A stretch of 64,000 nt of DNA from Prado023 sp963774745 (lineage in GTDB: Bacteria; Actinomycetota; Actinomycetes; S36-B12; CAIYMF01). The notes under the pieces are model-generated. The model made no database searches. It saw only the letters and a list, made by a program, of their open reading frames with translations, and was not told the origin of the DNA. The stretch spans positions 372,001 to 436,000 of the forward strand of contig CAVZGE010000011.1 in the NCBI GenBank assembly GCA_963774745.1, in the 5' to 3' direction. This document shows positions 34,295 to 43,232 of the stretch, piece after piece (within the stretch, counting starts at the first letter, position 1; each line of letters begins with the position of its first letter). A program made the translations under genes and the position numbers.

Positions 34295-35791
34295 TCACTG
34301 CGCCGACGGGCGCAGCACGTTGCCCAGGACCTCGATCAGCAGCCACTCGACGAGCGGCTCCGGCGCCAGGTCCATGATCGCGTTGAGGGTGGCCCGCCGC
34401 TCGGGCAGGCCCTCTCCCCCACCCTCGCCCCCGAGGGAGATCCCGGCGGCGGCGAGCACCATGTCGACCGCGCCCGGGGGCAGGCTGCTCGGGTCCAGCG
34501 AGGCCGCCATGGCCAGCAGCCCCGGATCCACCTCGACCCGTCCGAGCGCACGCGCAGCCGCCACCGAGGCCGCGAGGTCGGCCAGGAACACGTCGGTCTG
34601 GGGCTCGTGGACCGGCATCAGGCAGATGTGCGCCGTCGGCGGCCCACCGTGCCCCGGCTGGACGCCGAGCAGCCAGCCGCGCACGACCATCTCGTCGGCG
34701 ACGACCCGGATGTCCGGGTCGTCCGCGCCACCGTCGTCGGTGAACGCCAGCAGCGTGGAGCCGGTCTCGCCGACGACGTGGATCCCGGGGATCGCTGCGA
34801 TCCCGTCGATCAGCGCCCTGGTCGCCCGCCACGCGGACAGGGCGAGCTCGCGGTAGCCCTCGCGGCCGATCTTGTGCAGGTACGCCCAGGCGATCGCCGG
34901 CGCGCCACCGCCGCGGGAGCTCAGCAGGGTGGGGTTGACCACCGGGTAGCCGTTCCACGCCGCCGTCGCGAACCAGTGGAAGCGACGCAGGCCGAAGTCG
35001 CGGTGCAGCAGGATCGACACGCCCTTCGGGGTGTAGGCGTACTTGTGCAGGTCGACCGACACCGAGGTGACCCCGGGGATCATCAGCCCGATCGGGGGCA
35101 GCCCCTCGGCCTCCCGGATGAACGGGACGGTCCAGCCACCGATGCAGGCATCCACGTGGCAGAGGACGTCGCGCTCGGCCGCGGCCGCGGCGATCGGCTC
35201 GATGGGATCGACGATCCCGTGGGCGTACGAGGGCGCCGAGACGACGACCAGCGCTGTCCGCTCGTCGATCGCCGCGATCATCGCCCCGACGTCGGCTGCG
35301 AACGTGACGGGGTCGATCGGCACCGACACCAGCTCCACGTCGAACAGGTGGCAGGCCTTCACGAACGCCGGGTGCACCGAGGACGGGGCGACCAGGGTGG
35401 GGTGCCCATGTGGCTGGCCGGTCGACGCGCGCCACCGCTCGCGCGCGCCGAGGACGGCCAGGGCGCACGACTCGGTGCCGCCGCTGGTCATGGTCCCGAC
35501 CTCGCCGGGGTCACCACTGCCCAGCACGCCCAGGGCGGCGGCCACCAGGTCGTTCTCCACCGCCGCGAAGCTGGGGAACGCCGTCGGATCCAGTCCGTTG
35601 ACGTGCTCGGAGAGGGCGAACGCGCGCAGTCCGAGGTCCTCGAGGTCGTCGCGGTCGGGGTCGTAGACGTAGGAGGTGGTGCGCCCGCCCTTGACCGGCA
35701 CGTCGCGCTCGCGCAGGGCGGCCAGCGTCGCGAGGATCGCCTCGTCGGGCAGTCCCAGCTCGGGGAACGCCGGGGGAAGGGTCGCGGTCAT
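34295..35791 (-). CDS. PLP-dependent decarboxylase/sphingosine-1-phosphate-lyase-like enzyme
   Basis: A 498-residue group II PLP decarboxylase fold closest in pattern to sphingosine-1-phosphate lyases. GTMTSGGTESCALAVLGAR is the phosphate-binding motif, HVDACIGGWTVPFI the PLP Asp, and SVDLHKYAYTPKGVSI contains the Schiff-base Lys. The N-terminal block RTTSYVYDPDRDDLE and the final ~70 residues (helical) follow the lyase family's size. It could cleave a phosphorylated long-chain base or another beta-hydroxy amine. It overlaps the transporter gene upstream by 4 bp (ATGA), so the two are probably one operon. Confidence 0.85.
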   Translation of the reverse strand: MTATLPPAFPELGLPDEAILATLAALRERDVPVKGGRTTSYVYDPDRDDLEDLGLRAFALSEHVNGLDPTAFPSFAAVENDLVAAALGVLGSGDPGEVGTMTSGGTESCALAVLGARERWRASTGQPHGHPTLVAPSSVHPAFVKACHLFDVELVSVPIDPVTFAADVGAMIAAIDERTALVVVSAPSYAHGIVDPIEPIAAAAAERDVLCHVDACIGGWTVPFIREAEGLPPIGLMIPGVTSVSVDLHKYAYTPKGVSILLHRDFGLRRFHWFATAAWNGYPVVNPTLLSSRGGGAPAIAWAYLHKIGREGYRELALSAWRATRALIDGIAAIPGIHVVGETGSTLLAFTDDGGADDPDIRVVADEMVVRGWLLGVQPGHGGPPTAHICLMPVHEPQTDVFLADLAASVAAARALGRVEVDPGLLAMAASLDPSSLPPGAVDMVLAAAGISLGGEGGGEGLPERRATLNAIMDLAPEPLVEWLLIEVLGNVLRPSAQ

Positions 35792-37233
35792 GACGGATCT
35801 CCTGAGGGGGTGGGCGGGGCTGCGGGCGGGGCTGCGGGCACCGGGATCCGGGCTGCGTCGGCCGCTGCGGCCCGGGAGTACCGCAGGACGAACGGCAGGC
35901 TGATCGTGAGGAGCACCGCCGGCACGGCCGTGAAGGCCATGAGCACGCCGGTGATCGCCGAGTCCGGTTGCGTGACCAGCTCATCGGCCCTGCTGGAGAC
36001 GAACCCGCTGAGCGCCAGCACGACGAGGACCAGACCAGGGCCCAGGGCGAAGCCGAGGGTCTCGCCCGCGGCCCACATCCCCGTGAACACCCCGGCCCGG
36101 GCATGGCCCGACCGTGCGGTGTCCGCGGCGATGCAGTCGGGCAGCATCGCCAGCGGGAACATCTGCAGGCCCCCGTAGGCCATTCCGCACAGGGCGATGG
36201 CGGCATAGACGAGCGGGGCGGACAGGGTCCGGCCCCCGATGAGGAGCACCAGCGTCCCCGCGATGAACATCAGCGTGGCGGCCAGGTATCCGGGCTCCTT
36301 GCCGAACCGGTGGGCGACCCAGTTCCACACCGGCATCACGACGATGGCCGGCGCGACTAGGCAGACGAACAGGATCGTCACCGCGGTGGGCCTGGCCAGG
36401 ATGTAGGTCGCGTAGTACTGCGTCCCACCCAGCATCGCCGAGAGCCCGAGGGCCTGGATGACGAAGGAGGCCAGCAGCACGACGAAGGCCCGGCTGTGAC
36501 GCACCTCGCGGAACTGGTCGAGGAGCCCGCCCTCGGCCGCCGGGCTGACCCGGGCCCGCGCCTTCGACAGCCCGATGATGCACAGCCAGATCCCGACGAA
36601 CATGAGGCCCGCCATGGACATGCCCATGACGAAGTGGCCGAGGTAGGCACCGCCGAGGGCGTCGCGGATCACCGGCGCCAGCGCCCCGCCCATCAGGATG
36701 GCGATGGTCAGGAAGGCGACGCGCACGGCCATGAGCGTCGAGCGCTCGGCGGGCTCGTCGGTGAGCTCCGCGGCCAGGGCGATGTAGGGCACCTGGAAGA
36801 GCGCGAAGGCCGTCGAGGCCAGGATGAAGGCAACGAAGACCCACGATCCGGCCAGGGCCGGGCTGAGCGCCGGGGGGACCGCGAACATGAGCACGAACGC
36901 CAGTGGCAGCAGGACCCCGGCCAGGCGCAGGAACGGCAGCCGGCTGCGCACCCGCTCGGCGGCCCGATCGGACATGCGCCCGACCACCGGCAGCACCAGC
37001 ACATCCCACGCCTTGGGGATCGCGACCACGAGGGCCGCCGCGCCAGCGGCGACGCCCAGGGTGTTGGTCAGGTAGTACGCCAGCACCAGCCCGGGAACGG
37101 CACCGAAGACGCCCGTCCCGACCGAGCCGAAGGCGTACGAGACGATCGTCCGCCGCGTGAGATGCAGCTCGTCGGCTGCGGGTGCGACGGCCCGCCCTCC
37201 CCCACGCTGCGGCTGCGACGGCGCACTCGACAT
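35788..37233 (-). CDS. GPH/MelB-type MFS transporter
   Basis: A 481-residue, 12-TM transporter of the glycoside-pentoside-hexuronide (MFS_2) type. It shows TIVSYAFGSVGTGVFGAVPGL at the start, the cytoplasmic motif GRMSDRAAERVRSRLPFLR (like the GxxxDRTxSRxGRxRP loop) and the paired SGHARAGVFTGMWAAGE segment in the second half. The substrate is unclear; in this context it may move the substrate or product of the coupled decarboxylase. The C-terminus is a Pro/Ala-rich tail overlapping the decarboxylase gene. Confidence 0.85.
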   Translation of the reverse strand: MSSAPSQPQRGGGRAVAPAADELHLTRRTIVSYAFGSVGTGVFGAVPGLVLAYYLTNTLGVAAGAAALVVAIPKAWDVLVLPVVGRMSDRAAERVRSRLPFLRLAGVLLPLAFVLMFAVPPALSPALAGSWVFVAFILASTAFALFQVPYIALAAELTDEPAERSTLMAVRVAFLTIAILMGGALAPVIRDALGGAYLGHFVMGMSMAGLMFVGIWLCIIGLSKARARVSPAAEGGLLDQFREVRHSRAFVVLLASFVIQALGLSAMLGGTQYYATYILARPTAVTILFVCLVAPAIVVMPVWNWVAHRFGKEPGYLAATLMFIAGTLVLLIGGRTLSAPLVYAAIALCGMAYGGLQMFPLAMLPDCIAADTARSGHARAGVFTGMWAAGETLGFALGPGLVLVVLALSGFVSSRADELVTQPDSAITGVLMAFTAVPAVLLTISLPFVLRYSRAAAADAARIPVPAAPPAAPPTPSGDPS

Positions 37234-37295
37234 GGTCCGGACGCTACAGCGGCCGGCGCCGCCGACGCGTGGTCACGGGCGTGCAGCTGGTGGGC

Positions 37296-37485
37296 CGACC
37301 TCGCGCCCGCTCACGTCGAAAGGGGAAGATGGGTGCGGGCTCATCGGCAACCTCGCGCCTGCTCCCGTCGAAAGGCGGCGCTCCACCTGCGCGGGAACGA
37401 CATGAACACCCGCGAGGTTCGCCGCACCCGCATCAGGGTGCCCAAGGTGCTCCCGGGAACGACACGAACCCCCGCGAGGTTCAGG
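37296..37485. repeat. Dispersed palindromic repeat element, copy 2
   Basis: The same four-module element as at 11926-12115. Left modules start at 37296 and 37348 (GTCGAAA cores 52 bp apart) and right modules at 37392 and 37454 (62 bp apart). The L2-to-R1 distance is 25 bp, the same as in copy 1. The last module provides the stop codon of the FAD oxidoreductase gene (TCA at 37481 on the + strand), suggesting the gene's 3' end was defined by insertion. No other gene lies in 37234-37480. Confidence 0.8.
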
Positions 37486-38680
37486 CGCCCAGCAGCTCGG
37501 CAGCCCGCCGGCCACTGGCCAGGGCGCCGTTGATGCTGGGGCCCTGACGGTGGTCACCGGCCAGGACGATCCCGGAGCTGACCGCCGGCGCACGCTGGGC
37601 CGTGACCACGGGCAGCGCCGAGGCGATCGGATGATGGGCGACCAGCTCGAGGTCCCCCGGTGCGATCCCGAGCATCCGCGCGGCATCCGCTCGCGCCCAG
37701 CGCTGTGCGTCCCCCGAGTCGTGGAACCCCACCGCCGACGCAGCGACCAGGTGCTGACCAGCCGGGGCGTACGACGGCGCCACGTCGCTGATCACCGCCA
37801 CGTTGGCCAGCCGCGCGTCCGGTGACACGAGCAGCATCGGGAACCGCCGCGGCAGTTCCGTGGCCGCGAAGTACCAGGTGGTCAGGGCCCGCCACTGGGT
37901 CGCGGCCGCACTGGGCACCAGGGCGGACGGGTCGCCCAGCGCCACGACCACGTCATCGGCGAGCCACTCGGCGTCGGCCGTGGAGACCCGTCCACTGGTT
38001 ACCCGGAGCACCGGCGTGCTCGTCAGGACCGGCACCCCCGACGCGAGTCTGCGCGGCAGCTCCTGCATCCCCTCGGCGGGGACGCCGGGGGTCCCGGCCA
38101 GGAAGGTCCGCAGGATGTCGTCGACGACCGCGCGCGGGGTCTCGAGGGCCGGGTCCGCCAGCACCCCGGAGAGGAACGGCCGGACCAGGCAGTCGAGCGC
38201 CGCCTCGTCGACCCCGGCGGTGCGCAGTGCATCGCCGATGCTGTCGCCCGCCCGGCCCGGTCGGGTGCGCCGCGGATGGGTCGGCGTGCCCAACCTGGCC
38301 ATGTACGACCCGAACGCTCCCAGCCCGCGGGTGACGCCCAACGCACGCAGCGAGCGCGTCGTCGCGGGCAGGCTGCGTGGGTCGCGCCGCGGATCGGCCA
38401 GCGGGTGGGAGATGCCGTCGCGGACGACGTCGACCCCCGCAGCGAACGGGCGGATCGCCAGGTCGGGCCACGCGAGGCGGCCCTCCGGGTAGGCCGGGTT
38501 GTACAGCTGGAAGCCGCGGTCGAGGGTGAAGCCGTCGACGTGGTCGGTGCGCACCCGGCCGCCGATCCCATCGGCGGCCTCGAGGACCACCACCTCGCGC
38601 CCCGCCCCCGCCAGGAGCTGGGCAGCCCGCAGCCCCGCGAGCCCCGCCCCGACGACAACCACGTCCACCCTGTTCGCCAC
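37481..38680 (-). CDS. FAD-dependent amine-oxidase-like oxidoreductase
   Basis: A 399-residue flavoprotein of the protoporphyrinogen oxidase/phytoene-desaturase-like group. FAD motifs: VVVVGAGLAGLRAAQLL and VVLEAADGIGGRVRTDHVDG at the N-terminus, and the C-terminal IVLAGDHRQGPSINGALASGR that closes the FAD site. The substrate domain (DDILRTFLAGTPG, PRRLASGVPV) fits amine/porphyrin oxidase relatives but does not identify the substrate. The gene's stop lies inside the dispersed repeat element. Confidence 0.85.
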   Translation of the reverse strand: MANRVDVVVVGAGLAGLRAAQLLAGAGREVVVLEAADGIGGRVRTDHVDGFTLDRGFQLYNPAYPEGRLAWPDLAIRPFAAGVDVVRDGISHPLADPRRDPRSLPATTRSLRALGVTRGLGAFGSYMARLGTPTHPRRTRPGRAGDSIGDALRTAGVDEAALDCLVRPFLSGVLADPALETPRAVVDDILRTFLAGTPGVPAEGMQELPRRLASGVPVLTSTPVLRVTSGRVSTADAEWLADDVVVALGDPSALVPSAAATQWRALTTWYFAATELPRRFPMLLVSPDARLANVAVISDVAPSYAPAGQHLVAASAVGFHDSGDAQRWARADAARMLGIAPGDLELVAHHPIASALPVVTAQRAPAVSSGIVLAGDHRQGPSINGALASGRRAAELLGA

Positions 38681-38731
38681 GTCCCGAGGGTGCCGCGGTC
38701 TGCACGCGCCTGCAACCGGACCAGCGGGAGG

Positions 38732-39062
38732 TCAGGTCAGGATGAGGATCGCGCCGGTGACGGCCAGCATCAGGACGCACGCCGCCGGTGAGCAGGATGA
38801 GCCGTGCCGCGGGCGCCAGCGAACCGGCCGGGATCACGCCGGGCTGGACGCGCTGCCGGCGCACGGAACCCACGAGCACGCCGAGTCCGAGCACCAGGGC
38901 GATCGCCGCCGCGCCGACAGCCAGGGCGTTGCGCCCTGCCGAGTAGGCCAGGACGGCCGAGGGGACGCCCAGCAGGGTCAGGCCCATCCGCGCCCAGGCG
39001 AGCATCGTCCGCTCCCCTGCCAGCCCCGGGTCCGAGGGCCCGGCGGGGGTCGCCACCCTCAT
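38732..39062 (-). pseudogene. DUF202 (YidH-like) membrane protein, single frameshift
   Basis: A ~110-residue DUF202 protein. GLAGERTMLAWARMGLTLLG is the family signature and is followed by membrane spans NALAVGAAAIALVLGLGVLV and APAARLILLT. An extra G at about nt 38785 breaks the frame; in the shifted frame VLMLAVTGAILILT forms the last span and ends at the TGA (38732). It overlaps the neighbouring DUF202 gene by ATGA. Probably functional in the real genome; function of the family unknown. Confidence 0.8.
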
Positions 39063-39415
39063 GCGGCGATCACGACCGCGAGGCCCGTTGCCACCGACAG
39101 CACGGCGATCGCAGCCGCGACCACGGGGATGGACGTCGACAGGGGCAACCCCTGGTTCAGGCGGATCGCCCGCTCCATCCGCAGCCACCGGACCAGCGCA
39201 CGCACGGACAGGACGGCGGCCATGAGGATCCACAGCAGGGCCAGCACGTTGATCGAGAGGTGCTCCCCCGGGATGATCGTGCCGACGGCCAGCCCGATGC
39301 CCAGCATGCCCAGCGACGCGGTCACCCAGGACAGGAAGGTCCGCTCGTTGGCCAGCGTGAAGCGGGGATCCGGGTCATCGCCGACGGACCGCACCCACGC
39401 GTCGAACCGGCCCAC
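39059..39415 (-). CDS. DUF202 (YidH-like) membrane protein
   Basis: A 118-residue membrane protein with the DUF202 signature FTLANERTFLSWVTASLGML, followed by GEHLSINVLALLWILMAAVL and a final span VVAAAIAVLSVATGLAVVIAA. The start is GTG at 39415, with GGAGGGAGG about 8 nt upstream. Paired with a second DUF202 gene immediately downstream, as is common in actinobacteria. Confidence 0.85.
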   Translation of the reverse strand: MGRFDAWVRSVGDDPDPRFTLANERTFLSWVTASLGMLGIGLAVGTIIPGEHLSINVLALLWILMAAVLSVRALVRWLRMERAIRLNQGLPLSTSIPVVAAAIAVLSVATGLAVVIAA

Positions 39416-39474
39416 GCCACGCCTCCCTCCGGTCGGGGCCACCCTAGTGCCAGGGTCGCCGACCGTCCCGGGGA

Positions 39475-41199
39475 TCAGGCCGCGGAGCCGGTGCCGCCCG
39501 CGGGGCGGGTGGCCCGACGGGGCCCGCGGCGCGGTGCGGACGGGGTCGTGGACCCACCGGTGCTCGACCAGACCGTGGTCGAGCCGCCCGACGAACGCGC
39601 GGCCGACGCCGACGAGCGGGACGCCGACGAGCCGGACTGCGCGGATCGGGACTGCGCGGGCCGGGAGGAGGAGCCCCCGGAGGCCTGGCCCGGGCGCGAA
39701 CCCGAGCCCGTGCGCTGCTGCCCACCCGCGGACCCACCGGAACGTGCGCCCGAGCCCGAGCCTCCCGACGGACGGCCGCGGCCGCCACCGGTTCCGCGCC
39801 CCGAGCCACGGCCCGTGCGCTCCTCCGGGATGGGCTGGGCGTTGGCCACCACGACCCGCGGGGCGCTCGGCCCCGCGATGTCGGCGATCGCCGCATCCCC
39901 GGCGCGGACCTTGTGCTGGGTGGGCGTGATCGCGGCCCGGCGCATGAGGTCTGCGACATCCCGGCGCTGCTCGTGCGTGGCGACCGTGACCACGACCCCG
40001 GCGGCACCGGCACGCGCGGTGCGCCCGGAGCGGTGCAGGTAGGCCTTGTGCTCCGCCGGCGGGTCGATGTGCACGACGAGGGTCACGTCGTCGACGTGGA
40101 TGCCACGCGCGGCGATGTCGGTGGCCACGAGGACCCGGACGTCGCCGTCGGAGAATGCCGCGAGGTTGCGCTGGCGCGCGGCCTGGCTGAGGTTGCCGTG
40201 CAGGTCGACGGCGTGGATGCCCGACGCCGTCAGCGTGCGCGCCCAGCGCTTGGCCTGGTGCTTGGTGCGGGCGAAGGCGAGCGTCCGGCCCTGCCCGCCG
40301 ACCAGCTGGGCGACGACCTCGCCGCGGTCGGCGGCGTCGACGTTGAAGACGTGATGATCCATCGCGGGCACCGGCGAGGCGGCCGAGTCGACCTCGTGGG
40401 TGACCGGGTTGTGCAGGTACCGGCGCGCCAGGACGTCGACACCGGAGTCCAGGGTCGCGGAGAACAGCAGTCGCTGCCCGTCGGCCGGCGTCTGGTCGAG
40501 CAGGCGCCGCACCTCGGGCAGGAAGCCGAGGTCGGCCATGTGGTCGGCCTCGTCGATCACCGTCACGACGATGTCCTCGAGGCTGCACAGCCGCTGCTTG
40601 ATGAGGTCGGCCAGGCGACCGGGGGTGGCGACGATGATGTCCACGCCCTTGGCCAGGGCGGTCACCTGCGGGTTCTGGCCGACGCCGCCGAAGATCGTTC
40701 GGGTCTTGAGGCCCATCGACTCAGCCAGCGGTGCGATGGTGTTGTCCACCTGCACCGCGAGCTCACGGGTCGGGACGAGCACCAGCCCCCGGGGGCGGCG
40801 CGCCGCGGACCGGCTGCCCGCCAGCGCGGCGACGAGCGGCAGCGCGAACGCCACCGTCTTGCCACTGCCGGTGCGGCCGCGGCCGAGCACGTCGCGCCCG
40901 GCCAGGGAGTCTGGCAGGGTCGCGGACTGGATCGGGAAGGGCGCGTGGATGCCCCCGGAGGCCAGCGACGCGATCAGCGCCGGGGAGACACCGAGGCCGG
41001 CGAAGGTCTCGTCAGCAGCCGACGCGCGCGGGGCAGCGGCCGGGCCGCCGGTCGCCGCGCGGGCCGGGGTGGACGTGCGGGCGGAGGTGGACGTGCGGGC
41101 GGAGGTCGAGGTGGAGGGGCGCGCAGCAGACGCCGCGCGGGCGGGAGAGGTCACAGGGGTCCTGATCGTCGAGAGGGATGGCCGCGGGTGCTGGCCCAA
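39475..41199 (-). CDS. DEAD-box RNA helicase
   Basis: A 574-residue ATP-dependent RNA helicase. All family motifs are present: Q motif region PFPIQSATLPDSL, motif I GRTGSGKT, Ia PTRELAVQ, Ib TPGRLADL, II DEAD, III SAT, IV FARTKHQAKRW, V ARGIHVDDV and VI HRSGRTARAG. The N-terminus has a Ser/Thr/Arg repeat (STSARTSTSARTS), and the C-terminus a ~110-residue Gly/Ser/Arg tail that likely binds RNA non-specifically. It resembles RhlE-type helicases. The long 5' extension makes the start uncertain (ATG at 41199 or a downstream start). Confidence 0.93.
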   Translation of the reverse strand: MGQHPRPSLSTIRTPVTSPARAASAARPSTSTSARTSTSARTSTPARAATGGPAAAPRASAADETFAGLGVSPALIASLASGGIHAPFPIQSATLPDSLAGRDVLGRGRTGSGKTVAFALPLVAALAGSRSAARRPRGLVLVPTRELAVQVDNTIAPLAESMGLKTRTIFGGVGQNPQVTALAKGVDIIVATPGRLADLIKQRLCSLEDIVVTVIDEADHMADLGFLPEVRRLLDQTPADGQRLLFSATLDSGVDVLARRYLHNPVTHEVDSAASPVPAMDHHVFNVDAADRGEVVAQLVGGQGRTLAFARTKHQAKRWARTLTASGIHAVDLHGNLSQAARQRNLAAFSDGDVRVLVATDIAARGIHVDDVTLVVHIDPPAEHKAYLHRSGRTARAGAAGVVVTVATHEQRRDVADLMRRAAITPTQHKVRAGDAAIADIAGPSAPRVVVANAQPIPEERTGRGSGRGTGGGRGRPSGGSGSGARSGGSAGGQQRTGSGSRPGQASGGSSSRPAQSRSAQSGSSASRSSASAARSSGGSTTVWSSTGGSTTPSAPRRGPRRATRPAGGTGSAA

Positions 41200-41357
41200 C
41201 TCGCGAAGGGGACGCCGGTCACGGCGTCAGAGCAGACGACCTCGCCAGCGGCAGGGCGCCACGGGCAACGCGCACCGTTGGAGTCGGTGCACCGGCAGCG
41301 TACCCCGATCCTTGACCGGGCAAACACCAGCGGTCATCCGCGTGGCACACTCCGGGC

Positions 41358-42251
41358 GTGCCGCCCGACCCGCCGACCGACCCGCCGTTGGACCCCGCGA
41401 CCCACCCGCCGTCGGACCCCGCGACCGACCCACCGTCGGACTCAGCGTCGGCGCGTTCGGTGTTCCGCATCCCGGGCATGGACTGCCCGACGGAGGAGCA
41501 GCTGATCCGCCTGGCCCTGGCCGGGCTCGGGGAGATCCGGTCGTTGGACTTCGACCTGGCGGCGCGCGAGCTCGAGGTCGTGCACACGGGGTCGCCCGAT
41601 CCCCTCCTGGCCGCATTGGAGCCCTTGGGGATGGGCGCCCGACTCACGGGCTCGGTCCCGGTGGACCGGGCCGAGGCACTGCCCGACGAGCCCGGCGGCG
41701 CGCCAGCCGGCTCCCAGCGGCGGGCGCTCTGGTGGGTCCTGGGGATCAACGCGGCGATGTTCGCCCTCGAGCTCGTGGCCGGGATCCTGGGACGGTCCAC
41801 CGGCCTGGTCGCCGACTCCGTGGACATGCTGGCCGACGCGAGCATCTACGCCATCGCCCTGATGGCCGCCGGCGACCTGGCCAGCCAGCGCCGATCGGCG
41901 CGCCTGAGCGGTTGGCTGCAGCTGGCCCTCGCGGTGCTGGTGCTCGTCGAGGTGCTCCGCCGCGCCGCTGCCGGCAGTGCGCCGGTCGAGGCGCTGATGG
42001 TCGGGGTCGGGCTGCTCGCGCTGGCGGCCAACCTGGCGTGCGTCGCCATCCTCGCCCGGCACCGGCGCGGAGGCGCGCACCTGCGGGCCAGCTGGATCTT
42101 CACGACCAACGACGCCCTGGCGAACATCGGCGTGATCGTCGCCGGCGTGCTGGTCGGCGTGACCGGCTCCGCCGTCCCCGACCTGGTCATCGGCACCGCG
42201 ATCGCGGTCCTCGTCGCCTCGGGCGCGTGGCGGATCCTGCGGATGCGCTGA
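41358..42251 (+). CDS. CDF-like cation transporter with N-terminal HMA-like domain
   Basis: A 297-residue membrane protein. An Asp/Pro/Thr tandem-repeat tail (residues 4-30) precedes a heavy-metal-associated-like domain (FRIPGMDCPTEEQLIRLALAG). The canonical CxxC is reduced to one Cys. The C-terminal half is a cation diffusion facilitator membrane domain (INAAMFALELVAGILG, TGLVADSVDMLADASIYAIAL, IFTTNDALANIGVIVAGVLV), retaining the Asp residues of the CDF metal sites in spans 2 and 5 but without a C-terminal cytoplasmic domain. The start is GTG at 41358 (MPPDPPTD). It may efflux Zn/Co/Cd-type ions. Confidence 0.75.
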   Translation: MPPDPPTDPPLDPATHPPSDPATDPPSDSASARSVFRIPGMDCPTEEQLIRLALAGLGEIRSLDFDLAARELEVVHTGSPDPLLAALEPLGMGARLTGSVPVDRAEALPDEPGGAPAGSQRRALWWVLGINAAMFALELVAGILGRSTGLVADSVDMLADASIYAIALMAAGDLASQRRSARLSGWLQLALAVLVLVEVLRRAAAGSAPVEALMVGVGLLALAANLACVAILARHRRGGAHLRASWIFTTNDALANIGVIVAGVLVGVTGSAVPDLVIGTAIAVLVASGAWRILRMR

Positions 42252-42377
42252 CCGAATCGCGGCCCCGCGCTCGTCGTCCCGGGGTGAGGGACCAGACGTG
42301 GCGGCCCGGCGTGTCCCGTTCGGGCGCGCACAGGGCACGGTGGTGCACCTCCGGTCGGCCACGCGATGATGTGGGTC

Positions 42378-42956
42378 ATGGGAACCGCCATGGAACTTGT
42401 CCGCCCCCGCGCCGAGCACCTGCCCGGCTACCTCGATGCGCTGCGCCGCGGATGGTCGCCGGACACCACGCGGGTGGGCCCGGACCAACCCGCGATCGAC
42501 CGGGTGACCCGAGATCCTGATCGCTTCCTCGCGCTGGCTGACGACCGCGAGGCGGCGGGGGATCCCATCGAGCTTCCCGACGGGACGATCGTCCCGCGGC
42601 TCCCGGGACTGAGCCGGTGGATGTGGGACGGGGAGTTCGCCGGCGCGATCAACCTGCGCTGGCAGCCGGGCACCACCGACCTGCCACCCACCTGCCTGGG
42701 GCACATCGGCTACTCGGTGGTCCCGTGGAAGCAACGCCGGGGTTACGCCACAGCAGCCCTGGCGGCCATGCTGCCGATCGCCGCCGCCGAGGGGCTGCCC
42801 GCGGTGGACATCACGACCGACCTCGACAACGTCGTCTCACAACGGGTCATCGAGGCCAACGGCGGCGTGCTGGTCGAGCGGTTCACCAAGCCCGCCTCGG
42901 CCGGTGGTGGGCCGGGCCTGCGCTACCGCGTGGACCTCGGAACCCTCACCGGGTGA
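42378..42956 (+). CDS. GNAT family N-acetyltransferase
   Basis: A 192-residue GCN5-related acetyltransferase. The acetyl-CoA-binding region is IGYSVVPWKQRRGYATAALAAMLP, followed by ITTDLDNVVSQRVIEANGGVLVERF. The acceptor is unknown. Three in-frame ATGs compete (42366, 42378, 42390); I used 42378. The 3' end overlaps the small antisense gene by 11 bp. Confidence 0.85.
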   Translation: MGTAMELVRPRAEHLPGYLDALRRGWSPDTTRVGPDQPAIDRVTRDPDRFLALADDREAAGDPIELPDGTIVPRLPGLSRWMWDGEFAGAINLRWQPGTTDLPPTCLGHIGYSVVPWKQRRGYATAALAAMLPIAAAEGLPAVDITTDLDNVVSQRVIEANGGVLVERFTKPASAGGGPGLRYRVDLGTLTG

Positions 42957-43212
42957 GGTCGGGATCGTTCAGGTAGGCATCCACCAGGGCTCGGGCCAGG
43001 TGACGGGCGTCGGCGTCCTCCGGGTGGGACTCCAGCCGGATGAGCAGCCGTGCCGCCTCGGCGGACTGCGCCCGGCCCCCACGGTCGATGATCTCGCGCA
43101 ACTGGGCGTCCATGGGCTCGAGCGTGCCAGCGATCGGCGGCGCACGCGACCGGGACCGGGCGGGATCGACGAATCCGCTGATCACGGGCACGCCCCGTAG
43201 AATCGTCGCCAC
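42946..43212 (-). CDS. Small hypothetical protein
   Basis: An 88-residue ORF with a coding-like C-terminal half (MDAQLREIIDRGG and ESHPEDADARHLARALVDAYLNDPDLTR). The true start may be the internal ATG at 43113 (55 residues). The upstream GTG at 43212 gives an Arg/Pro-rich extension and no clear ribosome site. It overlaps the acetyltransferase 3' end tail-to-tail and faces the metA promoter. No family recognised. Confidence 0.45.
   Translation of the reverse strand: MATILRGVPVISGFVDPARSRSRAPPIAGTLEPMDAQLREIIDRGGRAQSAEAARLLIRLESHPEDADARHLARALVDAYLNDPDLTR
43198..43203 (+). promoter_or_regulatory. Likely -10 box TAGAAT of metA
   Basis: TAGAAT fits TANNNT and lies 30 bp before the metA ATG, leaving a short leader with the GGGAG ribosome site. 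A -35 element is not evident. Confidence 0.4.
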
Positions 43213-43232
43213 CGCCCCAGGGAGTTGCGACC

